Shown piece by piece: positions 36,304-47,152 of a stretch of DNA of 64,000 nucleotides (the stretch's first letter is position 1; every line of letters begins with the position of its first letter). Source of the DNA: Dioscorea cayenensis subsp. rotundata (taxonomy: Eukaryota; Streptophyta; Magnoliopsida; Dioscoreales; Dioscoreaceae); assembly GCF_009730915.1 (NCBI RefSeq), contig NC_052476.1:21673840-21737839 (forward strand), in the 5' to 3' direction. The notes beneath the pieces were generated by a model. That model was given only the letters and a program-made list of their open reading frames with translations, had not been told where the DNA came from and did not search any database. Made by a program: the position numbers and the translations under genes.

Positions 36304-37215
36304 CTAATTTAAGAGAAAAATGTCTCTCCTTTTCTTTTAATATTCACTTTAAACTTTTTGTTTCGCAAGTGGTTATGTTTAAAGTTTAATGATTTGTCTT
36401 TGAAATTGGACCATTTATGAAATGCTTTGATTTCGAATTCTTTTATTTTGGTTTTTAATTTTTTTTGGCTAATTTAAGAGAAAATGTCTCTCCTCTTCTT
36501 TTAGTATTCACTCTAAACTTTTTTGTTTCACAAGTGACTATGTTTAAAGTTTAATGATTTGTATTTAAAATTAGACCATTTACGAAATTCTTCGATTTCA
36601 ATTTCTCTGATTTTGGTTTTAATTTTTTTTTAGCTGATTTAAGAGAAAAATGTCTCTCCTCTTCTTGTAATTTTCACTCTAAACTTTTTGTTTTTCATGT
36701 GGCTATGTTTAAAATTTAATGATTTGTATTTGAAATTGGACCATTTACGAAATGCTTCGATTTTTATTTCTTTGATTTTGGTTTTTTATTTTTTTTAACT
36801 GATTTAAGAGAAAAATTTCTCTCTTCTTCCTATAATATTCACTCTAAATTTTTTGTTTCGCAAGTGGCTACATTTAAAGTTTAATGATTTGTTTTTGAAA
36901 CTGGACCATTTAAGAAATGCTTCGATTTTGATTTCTCTGATTTTGGTTTTTAATTTTTTTAGTTGATTTAAAAGAAAATGTTTCTCATCTTCTTGTAGTG
37001 TTCACTTTAAACCTTTTTCTTTCGCAAGTGGCTAGGTTTAAAGTTTAATGATTTGTATTTGAAATTGGACCATTTACAAAATGCTTCGATTTTAATTTCT
37101 CTAATTTTGGTTTTTAACTTTTTTATTTGATTTAAGAGAAAAATGTCTTTCCTCTTCTTGTAATATTCACTCTAAACTTTTTGTTTTGCAAGTGGCTATG
37201 TTTAAAGTTTCATGA
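35500..37215. repeat. Satellite-like tandem array, about ten units of ~165 bp
   Basis: The landmark aaatgtctctcctcttcttg recurs with its context at 35611, 35775, 35937, 36104, 36322, 36485, 36652, 36817, 36980 and 37145. The spacing is 162-167 bp except for one unit of 218 bp, which is expanded by an (AT)n tract at about 36239-36301. Each unit also carries tttaaagtttaatgatttgt and gaccatttacgaaatgcttc. Copies differ by scattered point changes and poly-T length. Confidence 0.93.
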
Positions 37216-37394
37216 TTTAAAGAAGAATACAATGTCCATTTGAATTTTCTAAATGGTCCAATTTCAAATAAAATAGCTCAATTAAAAAACCAAACCTCAT
37301 AATTTTACCCAACTTTTAAAATTTTAGAAACATGCACGGCATGTTAATTAATGTTTAATACTTGTTATAAGATATTCGTCATTAATCTAATAAT

Positions 37395-37618
37395 TTTTTT
37401 TTTTTGCCAAGATAAGCAGCTAGGCCACTAAGAAAGTCATGGGCGTGCATAAGCCTCGACGGAATAAGTGGAAGCAGGGCCAACGCACACATGAGCACTA
37501 GAACCACCCGCATATAATCACTACTCACGAAAAGTGCCCTCACTCAAAAATCAAACTCTCACCACTTATAAAATGTTCTATTAGGTACCCAGCTATCAAT
37601 AGACCACTTGGTCGTTGG
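37395..37618 (-). mobile_element. tRNA-related SINE, family 2, copy C, with target-site duplication
   Basis: An exact 12-bp duplication, taatctaataat, flanks it at 37383-37394 and 37619-37630. On the minus strand the head reads cgaccaagtggtctattg, then ggtgagagtttgatttttga, resembling A and B boxes at tRNA-like spacing. A poly-A end (poly-T on plus) sits at the low-coordinate side. It shares a core from ccacccgcatataatcacta to agaccacttggtcgttgg with the copy at 57712-57961. Confidence 0.85.
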
Positions 37619-37630
37619 TAATCTAATAAT

Positions 37631-38298
37631 CAATTTAAACTCATATCAAAATATTCATTACTGATTAAATCATACAGTGTTAACTTCAAAACTCACTGAT
37701 CAAATATTACCTCTCCAACAGAATTTTCACCTGCACATCTGGGACAAACAACTGCAGTGAGTTGTTTTTGAACATGAACACAGATCACCGCATACACATT
37801 CTTTCTTTATTATTCAAAAAGACACTTATGTGCTATTGTTACAGTGAGTTGTTTTTACTGTTTAACTTGAACAATGGGCGGGTATACAGAACTTGTTTTT
37901 TTATACACAATTGCAGCAGATAAAGGTGCTTTCCGTTAATTTTAGTTGATAATTATTTTGAACTCATGATAGAGTTAAAATGATACGAAACCAACATGCA
38001 TTATCAACTTAAACAAAAAATTTATCAAAGGAAAACAAACATGACAATCATGAAGCACATAAAAGAAACAGAAATATAAATATAATAAAAATATAGATAA
38101 CACACAAAGAATGATTCAATATACATATGTTAAACAATTATGAAACCATGAACACAATACATAACATCCATGTGGATCGATGCACCATGAACACAATACT
38201 TAGACATGATTTTAAATAAACTAAGTCCATCACTTGAACAGAGCAATGCATTTAATTCACTAAAATGAAATATCAAGAGACCACATGTTTAAAAGAGA
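37631..38298. other. Spacer before the PPR pseudogene
   Basis: AT-rich. A phrase acagtgagttgtttttactg has a relative about 100 bp earlier, and small repeats of accatgaacacaata occur at 38143 and 38185. No gene is seen. Confidence 0.4.
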
Positions 38299-40133
38299 TT
38301 ATGAATTGTACGAGAATATCATACCTTTGTTTTGTAAAGCTGATAAAATAAAAGAAACAAATAAGTTATTTAAAACAATGAAAGCTGAAGGCTATTCACC
38401 AGGTGCGCATCTCTAATCTCTATGGTGTGATAATTCATTTTTTATCTGGAAAATTAGAATTGGATGAGGCGATGGGGCTATTTGAAGAGATGGCAATAAC
38501 ATGATGATTGAAGGTCTTTGCCATGTAAATAAGATTCAGGAGGCTGTTGAGGTGTTCACCTACATCACTGGCAAAGATGGCATTCTCTCCACCAACTCAT
38601 TGAATGTATTGATTCATTGAAGGGATCTGTTTAGCAGGTAAGGTGGATGAAGCAAATTAGAATTCTGTCACTTGCATGTTGTACTGGTGTCTATTCTGTT
38701 CCTGCTACATATTCTATCATTACACACAAATTGTTGGAGCTGAAGAAGGCTAACAATGCTATAGCATTTTTGTCACAAATATTGGTGGAGGGTTGTAATG
38801 TGGATGTGACCTTATACTGCTTGCTGATTAATGGCTTGTGTGCTGAAAGTTCTGCGAGTGAGGCTGCTCTTTTATTTAATCTGATGGTCGGAGATGGTTT
38901 TACTCCGGATTCTGGGATATTGCAGCACTGATCTCCTATTTTAATAACAGGCGTATAGATGAATTCGCAGTGCGTACATGGAGAAGTTTGATGCAAGGGT
39001 ATTTCAATAATTTGGCGGGTGACGGGATTTTATGGTTCTATCAGGTTTATTTGATTTCGTTATATTATAAGCTAGAAATCTCTTATTTGTGAGCCGTTTG
39101 TGGTATTAGTTTTTATTTTGTAAAGCTTTTTATTTTATTTTATTTTATTTTATTTTGCTGATATTTGAGAATGTATCAATTTTAGTATATTTTCAAATTA
39201 TTTCTTTTTTTAGTGTTATTTTCATTCGTCTATTTGTTGTAAACGCAAGAGAAAATCAGTTTTGTAATCATCATTTTCATTGAGTGATAAGATTTTACTC
39301 TTTCCCAATCTTGGTTATCATTGATCAATATGTGTTGGAAGGCATGTTATCGGGTATTCGTGTGCTAATCAACGATCTCAAGTATACCGCCGCATCATAT
39401 TTAGTGACAATTTCTCATTTGCATATATATGGTCCTTCATTGTTTAGTTAAAGTATTCAACGAGGAAGAATTACTCACTCCCGCAATTTGTAACATGGTC
39501 ATTTGTGGCCTCTTGAAAGAAGGGTATAAGAGCGAGGCTTCAAAATATTTGGACATGATGGTGGAAAAGAGTTGGTTTCCAGATGCTGATACACATGGTA
39601 TGTTGGTTGGGAATTTGCATTTAGATAAAAAGTGGTGTAATAGTTAATGCATATGAACATGATTGAGCAATATATCTTGGGTTTTCTATCATTGGTCTTT
39701 TTTTGGGAATGATAGGCAGATTACTATCTGTGTCCTTGTCATATATAATGAATTCTTTTTCCACATTTTCTCATCTTTGGTCTCAATTTTGTGTGTCTAT
39801 AGGGAATGTTTGTATGTCTCTTCCTTCGTGTTGCATCAGGCTCTATTTTGATGGTAGTTCCTAACTACAAAATTCATTATTGTCTACTTCTGAACATCAT
39901 TCCCTACGCAAACTGTATACTGTCTGCAATCATTTTAGTTTTTAAAGGGCTTGATAAGTAAACTGAATTTCTGAATTTCTGACCATCTTGTTATAGTCCA
40001 CATGATGGAGAATGAATAAGTAAATGCCATGAATGACACAGATTTTTCAAGGCAACCGCTGGATGATCAATAAATACAGTGGAAATCAGATTTAAATAAC
40101 AGAGTCCTCTGTTGAATTACTACTTTTGCATCA
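38299..40133 (+). pseudogene. Broken duplicate of the PPR gene and its 3' flank
   Basis: Matches 30541-32560 of the functional PPR locus in order. Two internal deletions occur (a junction at about 38497 skipping roughly 400 bases, then one of about 25 bases), together with several frameshifts and stops. A 454-bp insertion lies at 38942-39395. A further deletion near 39665 removes the gene's last codons and about 235 bases. The 5' half and promoter are missing. Substitutions are few, so the duplication is fairly young. Confidence 0.93.
38942..39395 (+). other. Insertion inside the PPR pseudogene, with an exon-like segment
   Basis: This block is absent from the parent PPR gene. Its first 110 bases look like a spliced exon: acceptor ttttaataacag|, an open frame reading RIDEFAVRTWRSLMQGYFNN then LAGDGILWFYQ, then donor cag|gtttat. 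The rest is T-rich with a (TTTTA)n run at about 39129-39157, as in an intron. It may be captured gene sequence; the parent family is not recognised. Confidence 0.5.
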
Positions 40134-40443
40134 ATGATCTTGTCTTTTAATGTTACAATGAGATTCAATTAATTTGTAGGAATTTTGACATGCTCATGAA
40201 CTGCTACTTGATGTTCACTTTGGAGTTCTAGAGCTTAGGTTCAAGAATTAACACTATTATACTCATAATGATATGATTGCTAAATGAAACCCATTCTCTT
40301 GCCTTGATGAGAATTTCTTTGATTTGTTATTGATATTTCTCATCTATCTAGAAATCAGAACATCATCATGATAAATTTTAACAGTAAGCCATGCATAAAA
40401 AAATAATGGTTAAGAGATTTAATGGAAACTTGCAAGTTTGGCT

Positions 40444-42341
40444 TCATGAGGAGGTAGTAACCACATCAAAGTCACTGAGAACCCATTCAGCTATCTCCTC
40501 ATTGTTACTAATGAAAATCTCAGTTCCTACATCAATTGATGTCCATATCCTTCGCGCAGGGGGTGTTCCGGGGTCCTGCAAACAAAGAACAATAAAACAA
40601 TTTTAGACAAAATGTACAACATATATATATATATATATATTTTGTCTATGTATTTATTTCTTAGATTCAATGCTTGTGAAGATTTAATCATTCTTTTGAA
40701 TGCAGACTGCTTGGAGTAAAGCCAACCTGATAGAAATAGAGTCTACTTGAAAGGCCTCCGACGTCGAGCTCCCAAGTCCTCTTATCCCCAATCCATCCTT
40801 CTCCTTGCTTTGATGGATATCCATAAGCAGCCCAGATTGGGTGAGGTAGTAATTGGAGCAGTTCTTGTGCCTGAGGATTACTGTAAGGATCACAGAGGCT
40901 GCTTGGACTCTCCAAATACTTGGCATTGCCCGGAGAACAATAATAATGATAAGCAGCATAAGGGAATTTAGCAGTATCATTCCTGAAGATCTTTATGTTA
41001 TCTGGTGTTATGTGAAATGGAGGACATGCATTCAGGTTGTTCGGACTGCACCAAGCTTGTGTCTCTGGGTTGATGATCATCTCACAGTATCTGGTGACAT
41101 CGGTTGTGACATCTCCATCACAAGGTTTACCATTGTTCTTCCAGCAGCTACCGATGTCTATGAGATAAAACTGGCTTTTCGGCCCCCCGCCTTTCTTCAC
41201 TTCAAGTGTCAGTCTAACTTTGAAGTTGGGAGACTCTGGAAGCTGAATTGAAACACACAATTCATTCGGTTATTATCCGAGAAGATAAGAATAAGATAAA
41301 CTGAATCATAATTCATTCAGCTTACAGTCTTTAGCATTCCTCTAGTATCATAATGGTATCCACCTGAGTATCCTTTTGTTGCATCAGCTCTGAGATACAA
41401 CATCAACCATGGATATTTCTGTGATGTTTTGAGTTTATGGTAGAAAATCCAGCTCCCAGTTCTGACATTCTTCTCCCAAACAACTTGGAAGTAAGAGATG
41501 TCAGTGATATTTTCATTGCCAGAGCTCAAATTAGCATTCAGATCATAAGTTCCCCAGAATGCACCTCTCATCTGTTTATCTGACAGAGAAGTCTGGTTAT
41601 GATACAAGAGGGGCTGGTTCATGCAACCTTTTCCAAAGCATGGGAAATTTCCAGGTTGAGGAAAGGGATCAGCTTTTTTGCCATTCTTCGGGCAGAGACC
41701 AGACGTTGTATCGAAGTTTCCATTCTTCAGCATCAACATCCAGAATTGCCATGGATTTGAGTTTTCTGCAGCCTGACACAGTGAGCCCAGGTAGAGCTCT
41801 TTTGCTGCTGCATAAAGGTCTGGATTTTTCAATACCTCTGGGTCTATACCTGGGAAAGACTGACCAACTCCCAGCTTATTCACTGCTTCATCAACCTTGT
41901 GCTCCAACTGATTGCCTGATCATAAATAAAAATCATTGAAGAGATTAGTTTTGGTTTTTGCTTTTGTTAATTCCAGAATGCATTCAGTTTCTTTCTTTTT
42001 TTTTAAAAAAAAAAAAAAGAGACAGAGCTACAAAGTAGCTATAAACACCAAAAACTACAACATAAAACTAGAAATCAAGACCCACAGAATGCATTCATTC
42101 AGTTGTTACCTGGAGAGAGATCAAAACAGTCAGCAGCTCTTGGACTGCCCATGAGAGGTGCTTCACTGCCAACTTCATTGCAGAAATTCCAGGCTTCAAT
42201 TGCTACTCTGAGACCATCTCTTTTCATACCTGAATCTCCCACCAAAGAAACCTGCTGATTTGCCAATGCACCACCAACACATCTTAGCCTAAACAGCAGA
42301 TAACAAAAAATGAAAATGAACACAGAGAAATGCATCCTCAT
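40444..42341 (-). CDS. Secreted plant protein of unknown function (probably DUF7705-type)
   Basis: Four exons join in frame: 42341-42110, 41915-41326, 41242-40727 and 40575-40444, giving 489 aa. An N-terminal signal peptide (MRMHFSVFIFIFCYLLFRLR) is followed by a cysteine-containing extracellular-type protein with conserved-looking blocks VSLVGDSGMKRDGLRVAIEA, QMRGAFWGTYDLNANLS, CDGDVTTDVTRYCEMIINPE and CPPFHITPDNIKIFRND. There is no transmembrane segment after the signal and no known catalytic motif. I recognise the pattern as a conserved plant family of unknown function; the DUF number is from memory and may be wrong. Expected to be secreted or in the apoplast. Confidence 0.85.
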
Positions 42342-43015
42342 CAACTCTTTCTATCTTTCAGAATCCAAAAACCAGTGACAGCATTAATACAACTGATCAA
42401 AACACCATTGGAAATCAGCAATGCTATACAACTCAGCAGTGATGGTGGAAGATTCATTAGGACTAGACTAGTAGATGAAACCTTACCGTGTTTGGCACTT
42501 GGCAACATTTATTTATTTGTTGGTGACAGATAGGACCTCAAGAAGAAGACAGTTTGGACATCACTTCCAAAGTTCCGTGTGTTTTTTCTTGCGGAGTGGA
42601 CCCCACTCTCCACCAAAACATGTGTGGAATACAGTTTTGAAACTTTGTTGTTGTTGTTGTTTTTTTTTGTCCTTACTGTTCTCAACAACTATAAAGAGAT
42701 GGTTGTTGGTTCTTGGTGGATATTTTGCTTTTTTGTTATATTTTATTTAGTAAATTATGCAACATCTGATGGGATTCTCTTATTGGCCAAGCCAAAATGT
42801 TCGTTCCAATCCATTACTTGCAAGAATATCATTTCTTGAAAATCATGCAACATGATGAATATCATATTAGATGTTAACGTAACACCAATTCAGAACCAAT
42901 TCTCAAGTGCGGTGACTTTCTGTCTTTTTTTGAGCCTTTCTTTATTCATGCTGTAGAATATAGAAAGGGTATTATGATTCACAAATCTCAGTGTTAAAAT
43001 TTTATGCCCATCAAT
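42342..43015. other. Upstream region of the secreted-protein gene
   Basis: Contains the probable promoter and leader of the minus-strand gene ending at 42341, then AT-rich spacer with a (GTT)n run at about 42647-42660. No gene is seen. Confidence 0.4.
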
Positions 43016-43428
43016 CAGGAATGGCATCAGGTGGGGTAGGCTTTGCCTACCCAAACCCCACACATGGGAGTCAGGTATCTACAGGGATCTCCGCCTCCAC
43101 TCCCTTATAAAAAATAAATTTATTTATAATAAAAATAATATAAAATGAATCTATAATATTTTTTTAACGAAACAAAATAATATTCTAAAATTACAACACT
43201 AATAAAAGAAAATTCAAAAAATGAGTATTTATATAAATATGTATAATATAAAAGTATTTTTATGATTTCATTTTCACTCGGGTTTGAGAATGGGTAATCG
43301 GATTAGGTATCAAGATCCCTATACCTGTCCCACCACAAAGTCATCATATTTTACCTTGATCCGGTCAAAATGGATTGTTTTTCTGATAAATTTGGATCGG
43401 TTCAATTTGGGAATATTTGTCATCCCTA
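43016..43428. mobile_element. Candidate non-autonomous hAT element, 0.4 kb
   Basis: The left end caggaatggcatcagg and the right end read inward, tagggatgacaaatatt, form an imperfect inverted pair. Flanking 8-mers are ccatcaat (43008-43015) and taatcaat (43429-43436), 6 of 8 identical. The inner order of GGGATCTCCG motif followed by AT-rich DNA is shared with 20286-21080. No coding capacity. Confidence 0.5.
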
Positions 43429-43592
43429 TAATCAATTTTAAAAAGAAATGATCTACATTTGCAAAATTACAACCCAACCATTTGCAAAAAAAAAAAAAAA
43501 ACAATAGTATTAATAACAGCTGAAGGTTTTCTACAAGCAAAAAAACCATATTGAACAGTTTTATAAGGAAAATAACACATCAAGAAGTGTTG

Positions 43593-45422
43593 TCAATCTT
43601 CATCTTCACTGTCGTCATCACCATAAGAGACCAAGCTTCCAAGTGCTGTCTCAGAGGGCTTATTGTCATGGGCATTGGCTGGTTTTGCTGGTTCTGACGA
43701 TTTATCAAGCACTACATCTGTCTTGGCTTTCTTTGGTTGAGATTTTACTGAGATGATTAGGTTCCCCGGGCGAGCATTTGTGTTCCTCTTCAGGACTGGC
43801 TTTTGCTCCTGACAAGCCAAATAAATAAACAACGGTTCTAGTGTTTTTATGCACATGCTAAACATCAGAGCTTAAACTCTAGTGCCTGGTAATGTAAGTT
43901 TGTCACTTGAACAAACTTGCAAATCATATATATATATATATATATATAAAAGTTAGCGGACGCAGTAGAAACTGACCTCAGGTCTAGACACCATGCGAGT
44001 TTCTTTAAGCTCATGAACAATGTTTGTTTGGGCAGCCACTGCTTCCTGAAAACACAACAACCAGTTGACAGCAAGTTAAAATTTTTATAGGTAGTTCATA
44101 GAAATTTTTTCCAGGACAATATATTTGAGAAATTTGTTTACAAAGTGACATCTATGTATAAAAGGCAAGTGTGTTTGACAGCTTGATAATATCAATCAGT
44201 TCAGTTCAATAGATTTCAGATTCTTTCTCCTCCAGACCTTCTGAAATTATCCATATAAGGTCAGTAATGTTGACAAAGGGGATAGACCAAGCACATCCTG
44301 ACATGATGATTTAAATGTTATCCGTTTCCAAGAATCAGAGGCAGTTGACATTTGAACGGGATTGTTTGAATACTTTGAGTCTATGAATAAGGACAACAGT
44401 GACAATTAGGAGTTGGGATAATGTTAATGCAAGTTCATTCAACCTTTTGCTCAAGTATATGGAGCAAAACAATGAAAATAGAATCATAAATTGTGTCGTT
44501 CTAAAATAAGTGTATGAAACTCAACATACTTGAAAACTGCGAAGTTCTAGTGCTTCTTCATTTGCAATTTGCCGCTCGTATTCCCTCTTTGTCTGCAAAC
44601 AAAATTTCAACATTAGCAATAAAGCAAGACAGCAGTTCATCATGCCTTCTACCAAGGAGGGTTTAGCATAATTCATCTTTTCTGTTTCCAATAAGTAATG
44701 AAATTATTAAATAACTACATCAATTTTCCTTGACTATTTTACAATGTATGTAGCTCAAGTGAATCAAATGAATACTCAAGTTACTTCAAAACTCTAGTGA
44801 CAAAGAATTAGCAAATATCAAACAAAACTCATTCAGCATTCTTACCATCTCTAAATTATCCAAAAACTCTGTCTCATCCTCATCCAAGGCTTTAGGAGGC
44901 CCTGGTTAACAGAAAACAGGTAACAATTCATCCAATCTCATATTCAACACATCTAAGCACCATAAACAGTAGATGAATTGAGTATACAATGTCTGAATCT
45001 TAGAATTGCAATGAAAAGTTGAGATTTTGAGATTTTCTCCAGATCAATAGAATCAAAACTCACTATGCTTGAATCTTTCATTAAACTCTGCATCCTTTTT
45101 ATCCTTATTTTCCTTCAATATCTGTTGCAAAAAAAGCAGAAAAAATAAATAAATTTGCTCAAAAGAACCAAATTAAATTCTCAATACCAAATAGAAGCAA
45201 AACCTCATAGAGAGGTCTGTCCCGCTGAGCAGTGCCATCCTCAACCCTCAAGCCCCTAGCTTTCTTCGCATGGTCCAACTGCAACGGAAGACGAACAACA
45301 GCGGTGAGTTGCTAGCCAGAGATAAGCGTTAGGGTTTGCTTGCTTCAGAGAGGTTAAGATACCTGATCCTCGGAGATGAAGTTCACCAGCCGGAGAGGAG
45401 GGGCGCCGACGTCGTCCTCCAT
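43593..45422 (-). CDS. FAM192A/NIP30-type nuclear protein
   Basis: Seven exons join in frame: 45422-45363, 45278-45204, 45121-45064, 44901-44846, 44592-44530, 44045-43977 and 43808-43593, giving 198 aa. The N-terminal two-thirds is a charged helical domain with the family hallmark ALDEDETEFLDNLEM, preceded by RPLYEILKENKDKKDAEFNE. This is the NIP30/FAM192A domain, whose animal member (PIP30) binds the proteasome activator PA28-gamma. The C-terminus is low-complexity and acidic (SYGDDDSEDED). Plants lack a clear PA28-gamma, so the partner here is uncertain. It is head-to-head with L-cysteine desulfhydrase, 380 bp between start codons. Confidence 0.9.
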
Positions 45423-45802
45423 CCTCTTCTCCTCCGCTCGCGAAGAGACCGCAACGATGAGATCCCCAGCGCCGCACGGCCGCCGGTCGTAGCTCTCGCC
45501 GCAGAGAAACGAAAAAGGGACGCTTTCCTTCTCGGATTCGGATCTTTCATAGTTCTGAATCCGAATCCAACTGTGTCCTCACGTGCCTCTGGTTTCGTGT
45601 TTTTCCTTTTACATCCTGAAAATTTTCCTATTTATATAAAACCTCTATTCTTCTTCGAGGGTTGCTTGCTTATGAATATAGAGTTTTTACGGGGGCATTT
45701 GCGGTTAAAAAAAACCATTCTTTAATCGCACTACACGACACCATCTCCTCAAGCTCACATCTCCTCCATGTTCTTCTCCGGCGCAGCGAAACCCTAGGAT
45801 CC
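45423..45802. promoter_or_regulatory. Divergent promoter between NIP30 and L-cysteine desulfhydrase
   Basis: The two start codons are 380 bp apart on opposite strands. A TATA-like tatataaaac at 45633-45642 would serve the plus-strand gene, giving a start near 45665. The half next to NIP30 is GC-rich and lacks a TATA box. Confidence 0.5.
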
Positions 45803-47152
45803 ATGGATCCCCACCGCGAGAACGGCGCCCATGGCCCCGTCTCCAAGAAGGCCCGCCGATCGTCGTCGATTACCTTTGAAGAGATTCAGGAGGAGTTCTC
45901 CCACCATGAGCGTAACGTCGCTCGCATCAACAACGGTAGTTTCGGCAGCTGCCCGGGCTCCGTCCTCGCCGCGCAGCGCGAATGGCAGATGCTATTTCTT
46001 AGTCAGCCTGATGACTTCTACTTCAATCGCCTCCAGCCTGCTCTCCTTGAGTCGCGATCGGTGATCAAGTCCATCATCAACGCTGCCGACGTTGATGAGG
46101 TGTCTCTCGTTGACAACGCGACGACCGCCGCCGCTATCGTGCTCCAGAAGGTCTCGTGGGCGTTCTCCGAGGGCACTTTCTCTCGCGGCGATGCCGTATT
46201 GATGCTCCACTATGCGTACGGAGCCGTCAAGAAATCCATCCAGGCCTACGTCTCCCGAGCCGGTGGTCACGTTATTGAGGTCCCACTTCCCTTCCCTGTC
46301 TCATCAGACGCTGAAATCATCGATGAATTCAAGAAAGCCCTGAGTCTTGGCAAAGCCGGCGGTCGGAAGGTTCGGCTGGCTGTCATCGACCATATCACGT
46401 CGATGCCTAGCGTGGTGATTCCGGTGAAGGAGTTGACTAGAATCTGCCGCGAGGAGGGCGTTGATCAGGTGTTTGTTGATGCCGCCCACGCTATTGGGAA
46501 CGTCAAGATTGATGTGCAGGATATTGGCGCCGATTTCTACACTAGCAACCTCCATAAATGGTTCTTCTGCCCACCGTCAGTTGCGTTTCTATACTGCCGG
46601 AAATCACAGGTTTCTGATGACATGCACCACCCGGTGGTATCCCATGAGTACGGCAATGGCCTGGCCATAGAGAGTGGATGGATTGGTACTCGTGATTATA
46701 GTGCGCAGCTTGTTGTCCCGGAGGTGATTCGTTTCATCAATAGGTTTGAGGGTGGGATTGAAGGAATTCGATGCAGGAACCACAAGAAGGTGATTGAAAT
46801 GGGGAAGATGCTCGCACTATCATGGGGCACTCGTCTTGGCTCCCCTCCAGAAATGTGCTCAAGCATGGTCATGGTCGGATTGCCAGGTTGTTTGAAGGTA
46901 TACAATGATAAGGATGCTCTGAGGTTGCGGAAGTATTTGAGGGAGTTTCACAACGTAGAAGTTCCTATTTATTGCTGCAAACAACTGACGGATGGAGAGG
47001 TTGAGAGGATAAGTAGTTCAGTTATTACTGGTTATGCGAGGATTTCTTATCAGGTTTATAATGTGGTGGAGGATTATGAGAGGCTGAAGAAGGCGATTGA
47101 CGACATTATCACGGGGGAGTTTCACGCTCGTTTGCTTCCTGTAACTGATTAG
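45803..47152 (+). CDS. LCD: Probable L-cysteine desulfhydrase (PLP-dependent, class V aminotransferase fold)
   Basis: An intronless frame of 449 aa. The family converts L-cysteine to H2S, ammonia and pyruvate using pyridoxal phosphate. The PLP-binding pattern is intact: FVDAAHAIG with Asp226 and TSNLHKWFF with the Schiff-base lysine Lys252; NNGSFGSCP (43-51) is the conserved N-terminal substrate-loop block. The N-terminus (MDPHRENGAHGPVSKKARRS) carries a basic KKARR cluster that resembles a nuclear signal, as reported for Arabidopsis LCD (At3g62130), rather than a plastid transit peptide. The start at 45803 is chosen over longer in-frame extension because it follows the TATA box and leader. 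The 5' third is markedly GC-rich. Other class V enzymes are possible, but the match to LCD is full length. Confidence 0.9.
   Translation: MDPHRENGAHGPVSKKARRSSSITFEEIQEEFSHHERNVARINNGSFGSCPGSVLAAQREWQMLFLSQPDDFYFNRLQPALLESRSVIKSIINAADVDEVSLVDNATTAAAIVLQKVSWAFSEGTFSRGDAVLMLHYAYGAVKKSIQAYVSRAGGHVIEVPLPFPVSSDAEIIDEFKKALSLGKAGGRKVRLAVIDHITSMPSVVIPVKELTRICREEGVDQVFVDAAHAIGNVKIDVQDIGADFYTSNLHKWFFCPPSVAFLYCRKSQVSDDMHHPVVSHEYGNGLAIESGWIGTRDYSAQLVVPEVIRFINRFEGGIEGIRCRNHKKVIEMGKMLALSWGTRLGSPPEMCSSMVMVGLPGCLKVYNDKDALRLRKYLREFHNVEVPIYCCKQLTDGEVERISSSVITGYARISYQVYNVVEDYERLKKAIDDIITGEFHARLLPVTD

Noticed and set aside
35500-37215. CRISPR-like regular repeats
   Set aside because: The units are about 165 bp with no short repeat/unique spacer alternation, and this is a plant nuclear genome; it is a tandem satellite.
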